Of a stretch of DNA of 17,604 nt, positions 1 through 8,400 are shown piece by piece. The notes beneath the pieces are model-generated. The model was not told the origin of the DNA. It saw only the letters and a program-made list of their open reading frames with translations, and did not search any database. This stretch comes from an uncultured Cytophagaceae bacterium (GTDB taxonomy: Bacteria; Bacteroidota; Bacteroidia; Cytophagales; Spirosomataceae): NCBI GenBank assembly GCA_903837305.1, contig CAILUB010000027.1, forward strand, positions 1 to 17,604. The letters run 5' to 3'. Position 1 is the first letter of the stretch. Each line of letters begins with the position of its first letter. A program made the translations under genes and the position numbers.

Positions 1-37
1 GGGTGCAAATCTAAAAATTAATTCGCTTAATAGCAAA
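1..37 (-). promoter_or_regulatory. Bacteroidota-type promoter pointing out of the left edge
   Basis: On the minus strand a TTTG box (34-37) is followed after 20 bases by TAGATTTG (6-13). This fits the Bacteroidota primary sigma consensus TTTG-N19/20-TAnnTTTG, with an exact match in the -7 element. The predicted start lies at about position 1-2, so it should drive a gene beyond the left edge. The -33 box sits only three bases past the purM stop codon, so the next gene probably has its own transcript. Confidence 0.5.
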
Positions 38-39
38 TA

Positions 40-1209
40 CTATTCATAAATAAATTCTCCGTAAGGGCCGCTGATGGTCAGCTTCTTAGTCGCTGAGGCT
101 TCTACGCGGCCCACGATTTGGGCAGGAATACCGAAGGACTGGGAGATGCGGATGATTTCATCCGCGTGTGTTGGATTCGCATAGACTTCTAAACGGTGGC
201 CCATGTTGAATACTTGGTACATCTCTTTGAAGCTAGTTCCGCTTTCTTTTTGGATCAAATCAAACAGCGGTGGAATCGAGAACAAATTGTCCTTAATCAC
301 GTGTACATTATTCACAAAATGCATCACTTTTGTCTGCGCTCCGCCAGAACAATGTACCATTCCGTGCAAATGAGGACGTAATTCCGTTAATAAAGCCTTC
401 ACGACTGGCGCGTAGGTACGTGTGGGAGAAAGGATTAATTGACCTACATTTAAAGGGGTTCCTGGGACCGCTTCCGTTAAGTTGCGAGAGCCGGAATACA
501 CTAAATCCGAAGGAACGGATGGGTCAAAGCTTTCTGGGTATTTATTTGCTAGGTATTTCCCTAGCACGTCGTGACGTGCAGAAGTCAAGCCATTGCTACC
601 CATTCCGCCATTGTAGGTGTTTTCGTAATTCGCTTGGCCATCTGAGGCTAAGCCGATGATCACATCGCCCGCCTGGATATTACCGTTTGAAATGACGTCT
701 GAACGCTTCATGCGGCCGATAACCGTGCTATCCACGATGATCGTGCGCACTAAATCGCCCACGTCTGCGGTTTCGCCGCCGGTCGAATAAATACCAATGC
801 CGTTATCGCGTAGCATTTGTAAGACTTCTTCGGTTCCGTTGATGATTTCGGCGATGACCTCGCCTGGAATCAAGTTTTTGTTTCGACCGATGGTGCTGGA
901 AAGCAACATTTGGTCTGTGGCGCCCACGCAGATTAAATCGTCCGTGTTCATCACTACGGCGTCTTGCGCGATGCCGCGCCAAACGGAGATGTCACCCGTT
1001 TCTTTCCAGTATAAGTAAGCCAAAGACGACTTCGTCCCCGCCCCATCCGCGTGCATAATGTTGCAATAGTCTGCATCGCCGCCCAAGATATCTGGGGAGA
1101 TTTTGCAGAATGCCTGCGGGAAAAGACCTTTGTCTAAGTTCGCAATGGCTTTGTGAACATCTTCTTTCGAGGCGGAAACGCCTCGTTGCATGTAACGGTC
1201 TGACGACAT
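40..1209 (-). CDS. purM: Phosphoribosylformylglycinamidine cyclo-ligase (AIR synthase)
   Basis: This cytosolic enzyme of de novo purine synthesis converts formylglycinamidine ribonucleotide plus ATP to aminoimidazole ribonucleotide. The 389-residue product has PurM-superfamily signatures: HADGAGTKS at 53-61, NTDDLICVGA at 88-97, GGETADVGD at 144-152 and a GMGSNGLTSAR stretch near 203-213. It is about 40 residues longer than the E. coli type (about 345), as I recall for Bacteroidota PurM, whose N-terminus (SSDRYMQRGVSASKEDV) matches. The ATG lies one base after the hemB stop, so it is probably co-transcribed with hemB although the pathways are unrelated. The stop is TAG at 40-42. No other purine genes are visible. 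Function is certain at the family level. Confidence 0.96.
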   Translation of the reverse strand: MSSDRYMQRGVSASKEDVHKAIANLDKGLFPQAFCKISPDILGGDADYCNIMHADGAGTKSSLAYLYWKETGDISVWRGIAQDAVVMNTDDLICVGATDQMLLSSTIGRNKNLIPGEVIAEIINGTEEVLQMLRDNGIGIYSTGGETADVGDLVRTIIVDSTVIGRMKRSDVISNGNIQAGDVIIGLASDGQANYENTYNGGMGSNGLTSARHDVLGKYLANKYPESFDPSVPSDLVYSGSRNLTEAVPGTPLNVGQLILSPTRTYAPVVKALLTELRPHLHGMVHCSGGAQTKVMHFVNNVHVIKDNLFSIPPLFDLIQKESGTSFKEMYQVFNMGHRLEVYANPTHADEIIRISQSFGIPAQIVGRVEASATKKLTISGPYGEFIYE

Positions 1210-1210
1210 T

Positions 1211-2182
1211 TTACTTTATTTTTAATTGGGCAAATTCTTTGGCAAAATAGGTCAAAATGACCTGAGCTCCGGCGCGCTTCATCGAGAGCAAGCTTTCTAG
1301 CATGGCTTTTTCGCCGTCGATCCAGCCGTTTGCTGCGGCTGCTTTGACCATCGCATATTCGCCTGAAACGTTATAGGCGGCGATCGGTAAATTCGTATTG
1401 TCGCGGAGCAGGGAGATGATGTCTAAATAGGCCAAAGCCGGCTTTACCATCAAGAAATCCGCTCCTTCTAATTCATCTAATTCTGCCTCGCGCAGCGCTT
1501 CGCGGCTGTTTGCGGGGTTCATTTGATAGGTCTTTTTATCGCCAAATTTAGGCGCAGACTCCAGCGCATCGCGGAAAGGTCCGTAAAAGGCCGACGCATA
1601 TTTCGCGCTATAGGCCATAATGCCCACATTCGTGAAACCGGCATCGTCTAAAGATTCGCGTAAATAACCCACGCGGCCATCCATCATATCTGAGGGACCG
1701 ATCAGTTTTGATCCGGCTTGAGCTTGTGCTACGGCCATTTTGGCCAACACCTCTAAGGTCTCATCGTTTAAAATTTCGCCGCCGCGAACAATCCCATCAT
1801 GTCCATCTGAACTGTAGGGATCCATCGCCACATCCGTTAACATCGAAATTTCCGGAAAACGGCTCGTCACCGCATGAATGGCCTCTAAATAAAGACTGCC
1901 CTTGCGATGTGATTCCGTCGCCATGGTATCCTTGCGGTCCTCAGCCACCTGTGGAAAAAGCGCGTAAGAGGTAATTCCTAGATTCAGACACTCCTCGATT
2001 TCTTTCAATAAAAGATCGGTCGTGTAGCGGTAAATGCCCGGCATCGACTTGATTTCGGTTTTAGTAGAAGAACCATCCATCACAAAAAGAGGGAACAATA
2101 AATCCTTCACCGAAAGGCGATTTTCCTCCACCATCGTGCGGATAGCGGCACTGGAACGGTTACGACGCGGTCTATTCAACAT
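1211..2182 (-). CDS. hemB: Delta-aminolevulinic acid dehydratase (porphobilinogen synthase)
   Basis: HemB condenses two 5-aminolevulinate molecules to porphobilinogen, an early cytosolic step of haem synthesis. The 323-residue length is normal. The two Schiff-base lysines are visible: K194 in YSAKYAS and K247 in MVKPALAY. The metal loop at 117-130 reads DVAMDPYSSDGHDG and has no cysteine, so this is the Asp-rich, magnesium/potassium-type enzyme (as in Pseudomonas) rather than the three-cysteine zinc type. The conserved start region RPRRNRSSAAIRTMVEE supports the ATG at 2182. An XRE regulator lies 62 bases upstream and purM one base downstream, all on one strand. Nothing shows that the regulator acts on haem. 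Confidence 0.97.
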   Translation of the reverse strand: MLNRPRRNRSSAAIRTMVEENRLSVKDLLFPLFVMDGSSTKTEIKSMPGIYRYTTDLLLKEIEECLNLGITSYALFPQVAEDRKDTMATESHRKGSLYLEAIHAVTSRFPEISMLTDVAMDPYSSDGHDGIVRGGEILNDETLEVLAKMAVAQAQAGSKLIGPSDMMDGRVGYLRESLDDAGFTNVGIMAYSAKYASAFYGPFRDALESAPKFGDKKTYQMNPANSREALREAELDELEGADFLMVKPALAYLDIISLLRDNTNLPIAAYNVSGEYAMVKAAAANGWIDGEKAMLESLLSMKRAGAQVILTYFAKEFAQLKIK

Positions 2183-2196
2183 AGGAATTGATTTTG

Positions 2197-2231
2197 AACC
2201 TGCAATTTAGGCATAAGCCCTGATTCCGCAA
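2197..2231 (-). promoter_or_regulatory. Weak candidate promoter for hemB-purM
   Basis: On the minus strand a TTG (2229-2231) precedes TAAATTGC (2202-2209) by 19 bases. The spacing fits the Bacteroidota consensus, but the -7 box matches TAnnTTTG only partly. The implied leader before the hemB ATG would be about 15 bases. Transcription could equally read through from the upstream regulator gene. Confidence 0.28.
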
Positions 2232-2244
2232 TGAAAAAGGGGGA

Positions 2245-2580
2245 TTAAAGGAGGCGATCGTTTAAATCGCGTAATCGTTCCTGAAGGTCGCGAACTAAAC
2301 CTACGTAGGCTTCGAATTCGTAGCGAGAAACGGGGGCGGTTGCTCCGCCGGGATCGGCGACGCCAGAGAAATGGGGATAATCTTTTGGCTTAAATAGAAC
2401 CGATAAATCCACTTCCAACGCGCCCGCAATTTGCTTCATTCGACTCAAGGAAGGGTCTGTGAGGCCGCGCTCAATTTTAGAATAGGCAGATAAGGTGATG
2501 CCTATTTCAGTAGAAACATAGTCTTGGCTATAGCCTTTGTCTAATCGAGCCTTTCGAATTAAAGTAGGGAAATCTTTCAT
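2245..2580 (-). CDS. XRE-family transcriptional regulator with C-terminal coiled coil
   Basis: This is a 111-residue cytosolic DNA-binding protein. Residues 4-60 form a Cro/C1-type helix-turn-helix: IRKARLDKGYSQDYVSTEIG is helices 1-2, and TLSAYSKIERGLTDPSLSRM covers the recognition helix and the conserved SKIERG turn. A short glycine/proline linker (about 75-85) leads to a charged helix, YEFEAYVGLVRDLQERLRDLNDRLL, that probably dimerises as a coiled coil. I chose the ATG at 2580. An in-frame TTG at 2604 would add eight residues outside the fold. It lies between the M61 gene and hemB on the same strand. The target is unknown; a palindrome lies upstream (see the promoter entry). Such small regulators are common in Bacteroidota. 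Confidence 0.88.
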   Translation of the reverse strand: MKDFPTLIRKARLDKGYSQDYVSTEIGITLSAYSKIERGLTDPSLSRMKQIAGALEVDLSVLFKPKDYPHFSGVADPGGATAPVSRYEFEAYVGLVRDLQERLRDLNDRLL

Positions 2581-2605
2581 TGCAGTAAAATTCCTAAACT
2601 CCAAG

Positions 2606-2632
2606 GAAAATTAATAGCTATTTAGATGACAA
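2606..2632 (-). promoter_or_regulatory. Candidate promoter with internal palindrome upstream of the XRE gene
   Basis: On the minus strand, TTG (2630-2632) and TAATTTTC (2606-2613) are separated by 16 bases, shorter than the usual 19 or so, and the -7 box has one mismatch. The spacer contains a perfect 10-base palindrome, AATAGCTATT (2613-2622). A dimeric XRE repressor could bind there and autoregulate, but this is inferred only from position and symmetry. Confidence 0.25.
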
Positions 2633-2650
2633 TGTTTATACTTTAAGGAC

Positions 2651-2675
2651 AATACGCGCCTTTTGATGGCGTATT
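2651..2675 (-). terminator. Hairpin directly after the M61 stop codon
   Basis: AATACGC (2651-2657) pairs perfectly with GCGTATT (2669-2675) around an 11-base loop, starting at the base next to the M61 TAG stop. No run of U follows on the minus strand (it reads GTCCTTAAAG), so it is a poor intrinsic terminator. It may instead act as a 3' stabilising or attenuating hairpin between the peptidase and regulator genes. Confidence 0.3.
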
Positions 2676-4028
2676 CTACTGTAATGTCCAACCTTTTGCG
2701 CTGTCCTTCTCGAATTTCAATCCGGATTTGGCAAAAATCTCCTGTAAATCTGTAGTAATATCGGTTGATTTTTCGACATAGTTTTGGAAGAATTCCTGTA
2801 AAGATCCGCCGTAAACCTCCTCGCAAATCCGGATGAAATCTGCCTTCGTGTAGCCTTTTTTCAGCTGCCCGAATTCAGCGTTCATTTTGTGCATTACTTC
2901 TTTTAACGACTTGCCGTTTTTTGCCTGTAATTGTAGGTCCAAAGCCAAAGCAACCACCGCCCCCTTATAATAAATCGACGCGCGCTTATTCGGCAAACTG
3001 GTTCCGTATCCATCCAGCCACAAATCAATCGAACTTTCCTCCAACGATTGTTGAGCACCAGCATCTCGATCAAAATGCAATTTCAAGTTTCCTAATAAAC
3101 CGGCCAAGTACTCCTGCCGAGTCCAAACTCCCGATTCATACAGAAACCAATCCCCTAAATAGGTCGTAATTCCTTCTACGACCCAGCCAGTAGAAAACGC
3201 CACCTCTCGGTCGTAGGCATAGGGAAACAATTCTGCAGGTCGAATCGTCGCAATATTCCAAACATGAAACAGTTCGTGCGAGCCTAAACCTATCAAGTCT
3301 TCGTAGGCATCGCGATCCGGTGGACCCATCACCATCATCGTAGATTTCGTATGCTCCACTCCATGGTAGTACGGATTCGGGCAAACCCAAAGCATATAAT
3401 GGTATTCTTTAACGGGGAAAGTGCCCATCCAGTCTAGCTGGGTTTGGGTGAATTTCTCATAGGAATCAGTGAGTTTTTTCGTCAAAGCCTGGCGCGATCC
3501 CACCACATCGATCGAAAATTTCACGCCATTGCATTTCCATTTGTGCTGAAAGATGGCTGGTGCGGCGATATAAGGGGAATCCACGAGCTCACGGTATTTG
3601 CCTCCATTTTTAAAGGTGCAAACGCTTTTCCAGCCGTCCGGCTTTTCAATATGTAATTCGCATCGCTCGTTTTCACGCCCTTTTATATAGAGCAAACAAT
3701 TGATGAAATTGATATAAAGTAAGTCGGGCTCCATTACGGAACCGCCCGCATCGGGTTGATTCGCATAATAGCTGTAACGAATTTCGACGGGCTCCGATGC
3801 CTCTAAGGTCCAAGTAGACGAGGCTATTTTAGAAATAGCTATGGGAACCCCTCCGCTGTAGGCCTTCAATACTGGAATATTCTTCGCAAAGTTTTGAGCC
3901 TGGTAGCGGCCTGGACGCCAAATAGGGAGTTGAATCACCTGTTTACCCGGTTTACGAGGGGTGAACTGAAAAGTAATTTCCAGGTAATTCGGGTCCGAAG
4001 AGGATTTAAGAAAATACAGATTACGCAT
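2676..4028 (-). CDS. M61-family metallopeptidase (glycyl aminopeptidase-like), no PDZ domain
   Basis: This is a zinc metallopeptidase of family M61 (450 aa). The N-terminal beta domain carries the family motif LPIWRPGRY at 34-42. The catalytic HELFH is at 251-255, and the third zinc ligand is probably E285 in WVVEGITTYLGDW. No signal peptide is seen (the start is MRNLYFLKSSSDP), so it is probably cytosolic. Characterised relatives such as Sphingomonas glycyl aminopeptidase are nearer 600 residues and end in a PDZ domain. This protein stops at about the point where that domain should begin, and the roughly 95 bases before the next gene hold no broken PDZ coding. Its ATG overlaps the recO stop by one base (TAATG), implying translational coupling. 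The natural substrate is unknown. Confidence 0.88.
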   Translation of the reverse strand: MRNLYFLKSSSDPNYLEITFQFTPRKPGKQVIQLPIWRPGRYQAQNFAKNIPVLKAYSGGVPIAISKIASSTWTLEASEPVEIRYSYYANQPDAGGSVMEPDLLYINFINCLLYIKGRENERCELHIEKPDGWKSVCTFKNGGKYRELVDSPYIAAPAIFQHKWKCNGVKFSIDVVGSRQALTKKLTDSYEKFTQTQLDWMGTFPVKEYHYMLWVCPNPYYHGVEHTKSTMMVMGPPDRDAYEDLIGLGSHELFHVWNIATIRPAELFPYAYDREVAFSTGWVVEGITTYLGDWFLYESGVWTRQEYLAGLLGNLKLHFDRDAGAQQSLEESSIDLWLDGYGTSLPNKRASIYYKGAVVALALDLQLQAKNGKSLKEVMHKMNAEFGQLKKGYTKADFIRICEEVYGGSLQEFFQNYVEKSTDITTDLQEIFAKSGLKFEKDSAKGWTLQ

Positions 4029-4705
4029 TAGGCTAATACTTCTTGTAAGATTTGCAAGGAACGAATCTCTCCGAAATTTTCCATGTGCAATTGATAATAA
4101 TTGAGCATACCGGCCAATAATTCTTTGCGTTCTGCCCGGTGCAGCACCATAGGATGACCATAATCCGCGTGTATTAAAGCATCCAATTCGGTAAAACTAG
4201 GCACGATGCAACCCGCGGCTTTCAGTTGCTGGTAGAATTCAGCAGCATTTCCTGCCCCGAAGCCCAAGAAGGCCGCCAATTGCCACAAAAACTGGAGATG
4301 AAAATTCTCAAAATGATCTGTAGCCCGGTCCAAATACTGAAGAGATTGGCTCAAAAAATCAAACAAGACGGGATTTGCCTCCTCTTCCTTCAACACTTTA
4401 CTCAATACTTCCGATAAAAAAAGGGCGAGTGAGGACTTCGCAATATCGAAAGGGATAGCTTGGTAGGGAAAGAAGCATTTGGCCTCTGATATCCGGTGCA
4501 AGCCCTTTCCAGGCTTGTGGTAGACTTCTAAGTCTAGCAGCGTGAGCGGTTGGAAGAGGGCCATTTTATGCTTGGCTTTGGCAGAACGAACCCCATTCTC
4601 GATATAGGAACAGATTCCCATTTCCGAGGTGTACACGTTGACTACTATCGAGGTTTCCCGATAGCGCAGGTAAGATATGACAATGCCTTGGGTTTTACTT
4701 AGCAT
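4028..4705 (-). CDS. recO: DNA repair protein RecO
   Basis: RecO works with RecF and RecR to load RecA onto SSB-coated single-stranded DNA at gaps. The 225-residue product has the typical N-terminal OB fold, MLSKTQGIVISYLRYRETSIVV, with the GIVI and YRE features, then an all-helical C-terminal part (about 85-225). The Cys4 zinc site found in some RecO proteins is absent. The start overlaps the last 11 bases of the acyltransferase gene, and the stop overlaps the M61 start by one base, so it sits inside a coupled minus-strand unit. The operon partners have no known recombination role. Similarity between RecO proteins is usually low, but the N-terminus is diagnostic. Confidence 0.9.
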   Translation of the reverse strand: MLSKTQGIVISYLRYRETSIVVNVYTSEMGICSYIENGVRSAKAKHKMALFQPLTLLDLEVYHKPGKGLHRISEAKCFFPYQAIPFDIAKSSLALFLSEVLSKVLKEEEANPVLFDFLSQSLQYLDRATDHFENFHLQFLWQLAAFLGFGAGNAAEFYQQLKAAGCIVPSFTELDALIHADYGHPMVLHRAERKELLAGMLNYYQLHMENFGEIRSLQILQEVLA

Positions 4706-5495
4706 TTGTATCGACCATCGGTATACCGGTTTCGTCCGAAATTCGCTGTAAAATTTCTTCGATCGTATCCGATTCTTTGAAACGAATCGGGTCTTTGAAT
4801 TCCACGCTCAGCGTCGTGTTACGTTTCTTCAGAAAGAAGCCTTTCTTATCGAAGGCGCGGCGGAAACCGTTGATTTGGACGGGAACGACGATGGGGTTTG
4901 CCGCCTTAATCAAGTGCGCGGTTCCCTTTCTGATAGGTGCAAATGGACGCGTGGTTCCTTGCGGAAAACTAACTACCCATCCGAAGCCAAGGCCTTTAAT
5001 TACTTTTTCTTGAGCTTCTAAATCTACTTCTCTTTTCACGTCTTGGCCGTGTGCTCGCCAAGAGCGATTCACTAAAATGGCTCCTGCTAAAGAGAACACG
5101 CGCGGCAGAAATCCATCTTCCTTCATCGTTTCAGAAGCCGCCACATAAAACAGGCGAGACCGCGGTGCCAAAAGATAAAATGGGAATCGAATACTGTTTT
5201 TCATCCGCCATTTAACGGAGAAGAAGATGTGGTAAAAACAGATCACATCCATGAAATAGGTTTGGTGATTCGATAGGAATAGGACGCCCTCGCGAGGTAA
5301 ATCCTGAATCTTTTCTGTTCCCTTGATCTCTGTTCGATTGTAGATACTTAATCGCGCATAGGTTAACCAGCCTAAAACAAATACGATGATTCGTTTCATC
5401 CCGATTGGATTCCCAAAGGGATCGCGACGCACCAAACCCCAGCGGTCTAAGCAATCAAAAAAGTTCTTTAAAAAGGTTATACTCTTAAAATCCAC
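4695..5495 (-). CDS. PlsC-like 1-acylglycerol-3-phosphate acyltransferase
   Basis: This 266-residue, probably membrane-attached acyltransferase is of the type that acylates lysophosphatidic acid in phospholipid synthesis. Block I reads NHQTYFMD at 76-83, giving His-x5-Asp instead of the usual His-x4-Asp. Block III is FPQGTTRP at 177-184 in place of FPEGTRS, with Gln for the usual Glu. A downstream PIVVPVQINGF (201-211) matches block IV. I recall similar QGTT proteins across Bacteroidota, so the changes probably define a subfamily and not a dead enzyme. There is a weak hydrophobic segment near 35-46. The gene overlaps the giant exported protein gene upstream and recO downstream by 11 bases each. 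The exact acyl acceptor is not known. Confidence 0.88.
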   Translation of the reverse strand: MDFKSITFLKNFFDCLDRWGLVRRDPFGNPIGMKRIIVFVLGWLTYARLSIYNRTEIKGTEKIQDLPREGVLFLSNHQTYFMDVICFYHIFFSVKWRMKNSIRFPFYLLAPRSRLFYVAASETMKEDGFLPRVFSLAGAILVNRSWRAHGQDVKREVDLEAQEKVIKGLGFGWVVSFPQGTTRPFAPIRKGTAHLIKAANPIVVPVQINGFRRAFDKKGFFLKKRNTTLSVEFKDPIRFKESDTIEEILQRISDETGIPMVDTNAK

Positions 5496-8400
5496 CGCTC
5501 TTTTCTTTGCCTTTCGTGGCTGGTTTTGTTTTTACTGGTTCTTTTTTTACTGGTGCTTTCTTCACAGGTATCAGAGGCTTATAATATGAAGTAAATCGTT
5601 TAATGAAAGCTGCTTTCTCCTCAGGAGCGGCCTCCACTACCTTCATATCTCCCTTTTTCTGCGTTTTCATCGCTTCTCTGACAGAAGCCAAGAAAGATTG
5701 ATCGGAAGAATAGACGCCTAACTCTCCGTCAAAATAAGCAAAATAATACCAAAGATCGTCAGATAATTCCCAATAGCCATAAAACTCCTCTTTGCTTGGC
5801 TTCTTAATGACCTCCATAAATCCTTTCACCGTGGCATTAATATCTACTGGGCCCACATTCACTAAAGGCAAATCTCCTATCGAATAAAAGGCACTTAAAT
5901 TAGGCGACCATTCCCATTTAACCGTGGAGAAATTAATCATCGTGGCGAATTCAGGAGCTACTTTATCTAATGCCACATGGGCAATATCCATGCTATACTT
6001 CATTGGCTCAGGGATTTTTTTACCTAAAACAGCCTCTGCTCGTTTGATGTATTCTTCGCGTTCGTCTGGTTCATCCGCTGCGGCCGTCTGCAAACCTTCT
6101 TCTAGATTATACTTCAAGATGCGATCGCCCATTTTTTTCAGCACGGTTTGTGCAATGGGAAATTGTAAACTTAACCAGGAATTGATGCGAGGCCGAAGGG
6201 AGTCTACGGACATAGAGATAGCCCCTTGAGATTTGACAAATTTATTATCCGAAAAGAACCTCACGGGACCTTTCGCCTCTACTCTACGTTTCACTAAATC
6301 AAGCACCATGTTCGTTTCCACTCCCTTCACCTCGAATTTAGTCTTGGACTCCGTCACCTCCCCCTCGGCATTAAACAGTACGGGATCATCCTCATCAGAC
6401 ATCGGACCTAAAAAGGTGGGGTATAATTTATTGCTCGCATTCACATAAATACCTGCGGTAACGGGTCGATTTAGCTCATCCTTTAACTCTTTATTAATTT
6501 TTAAGCGAGGAATATCTCCTTTATTATTCAAAGGAATCCAGGCCGTATTAAACTTAAGGGTGCCTAATAAAGGTCGGATAGACCCTTGGAATTCTAAGTT
6601 AGGCGTATTGGACTTTAAGGAAATGTCCCCTTTAAATTCTTGAAACTCCCCTATTTTCAAAGGGACTTTTTCGCTGAAGTAAGCCTGGGCTGTGATTACA
6701 TTGGATTCAAAGGAGAAATTTTTCAGTGGGATAGCTAAGGTATCGCCGGGTGAGCGACTTAATAAATAATCCGCAGTACCACCTTTCCATTCATAGACGT
6801 TAGCCGATTTAACGTCTAAATTTTTAATCAAATGACGCTTATTTACGGTGTCTAACAAAGCTCTAGCCTTCGAAAAAGGTTTGTAATTTCCGCCTCTCAG
6901 AAAAACCAGTTTCCCTTTAGCCGGACTCACTAAAGCAGGACCAATTTTGAATTTTTCTACTCCCTCCAGCTCTAAAGAGTAATCCTTGATCGAATAGATG
7001 GCTGAAGTGGATTCGATGGGAATTTCGAATTTCTGAGACGAATCCGTATTCATTTGAATGATCTGAAAACGGTTTCCTACTAATTTAACGGTTTGGGCTT
7101 TTAGATCAATTTGCGTCTCTTTAGGTAGGATGCTACGGACATATAAATTAGGAAAATGTACCCATTGCTGCTCGTTAAGCGGATTTAACTTGATTAAATT
7201 TTTTGCAATAATGGAGGTAACCTTCACCTCGCTTGCTTCCACATCTGGCTTGTAAATTCCTTGCAACTTGCCTAGTCTAAAAGTGCCCGGATTAGCTATC
7301 CAGCCCTCTTTTGTGAAATCAAACTGATCACTTTTCGTATTGGATTCCCCTTGGGTTAATAAACCGTCGCCGTTTAATTTTTTGCCATGGATGACCATTT
7401 TTCCTTCTAATTCGACTTCCGCATTTGCAAAAAGTTTGAATCGATTTTTAGAGGGTTTAATAGAGAGGCTATCTGAATCAGGCGCCCAGGTTAGGTAATT
7501 TTCGCCCACTGTAAAGGCGGGGAAATTCGAATTTTTTGTAGGGGCTAAGAGAGTGGAGGAGCTGAAGGCTTTCAGCGAATCAGGATAGAAAACTGCCTTT
7601 TCCGTGATGGATTTTAGGTCTCCTTTTTGAAATTCCCCCACGGAATGAAGGCCTAGCTTGTCTAAAATCAGATCTTCCTTAGTTAGAAATTTGGCTCTAT
7701 TTTGGTAAATAGGTAGAGGAGATTCTTTTCTGTAATTAAAGCCAAAAGTATAATCTTCTCGCAATTTTAAGGTCACTTTCAGTGGTGGGAAAACGCTGTT
7801 TTTCGAATAAAAATCTCCGGGGAAAATAGGCTGCTTCAAGGTTAAACTATCTAGTTCAAGTCTGCCCGATTTGAAATAGAAATTAGTGTCGTAAGCACCG
7901 TTTAGCCTCCACTTTTCATCAAAGAATACGGTAACGCCTTTAGGTGCTATAAATTTAGGATAGGCGGCCACCCCTAATCTACCTGCTTTGTCATTTTCCG
8001 GACTCAGAATGATAGAACCATCTTGGTATTTGAAACGTCCACCGGCTTCCTTTGCTGCAATTTTGCCGTCTTTGAATTTGGGCAAAAAAGTCATGGAATC
8101 TAATTTAGGAAATTCAATCACGTATTTGTCGAACGTGAAATCATAGCGCTGAGCACGGAAGCGATAATTTCCTATTTCGATCAATCCTTTAAATTGAAAG
8201 TCGCGCCCCTGTTTAAATAGTACTTGATTGTCACTCGGAAAGAGCCTGGCTCTCAGTGAATCCGAAACCATGATTTCGTTGATGCCACGCACCTTTAAGT
8301 ACTTAGGTTCTAGATCAAAAGTCACAGAAGCCGAATCTCCAATGATGTAATTAGCGATGGACTCCACATAGAATTTATCAAAGTCCTTGTCCTCATATTG

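Noticed and set aside
2611..2826. Minus-strand frame after the M61 stop that might encode a lost PDZ domain
   Set aside because: The translation (for example VEYAIKRRVLSLKYKHCHLNSY) has no PDZ features and mostly overlaps the M61 gene in another frame, so it is not a frameshifted remnant.
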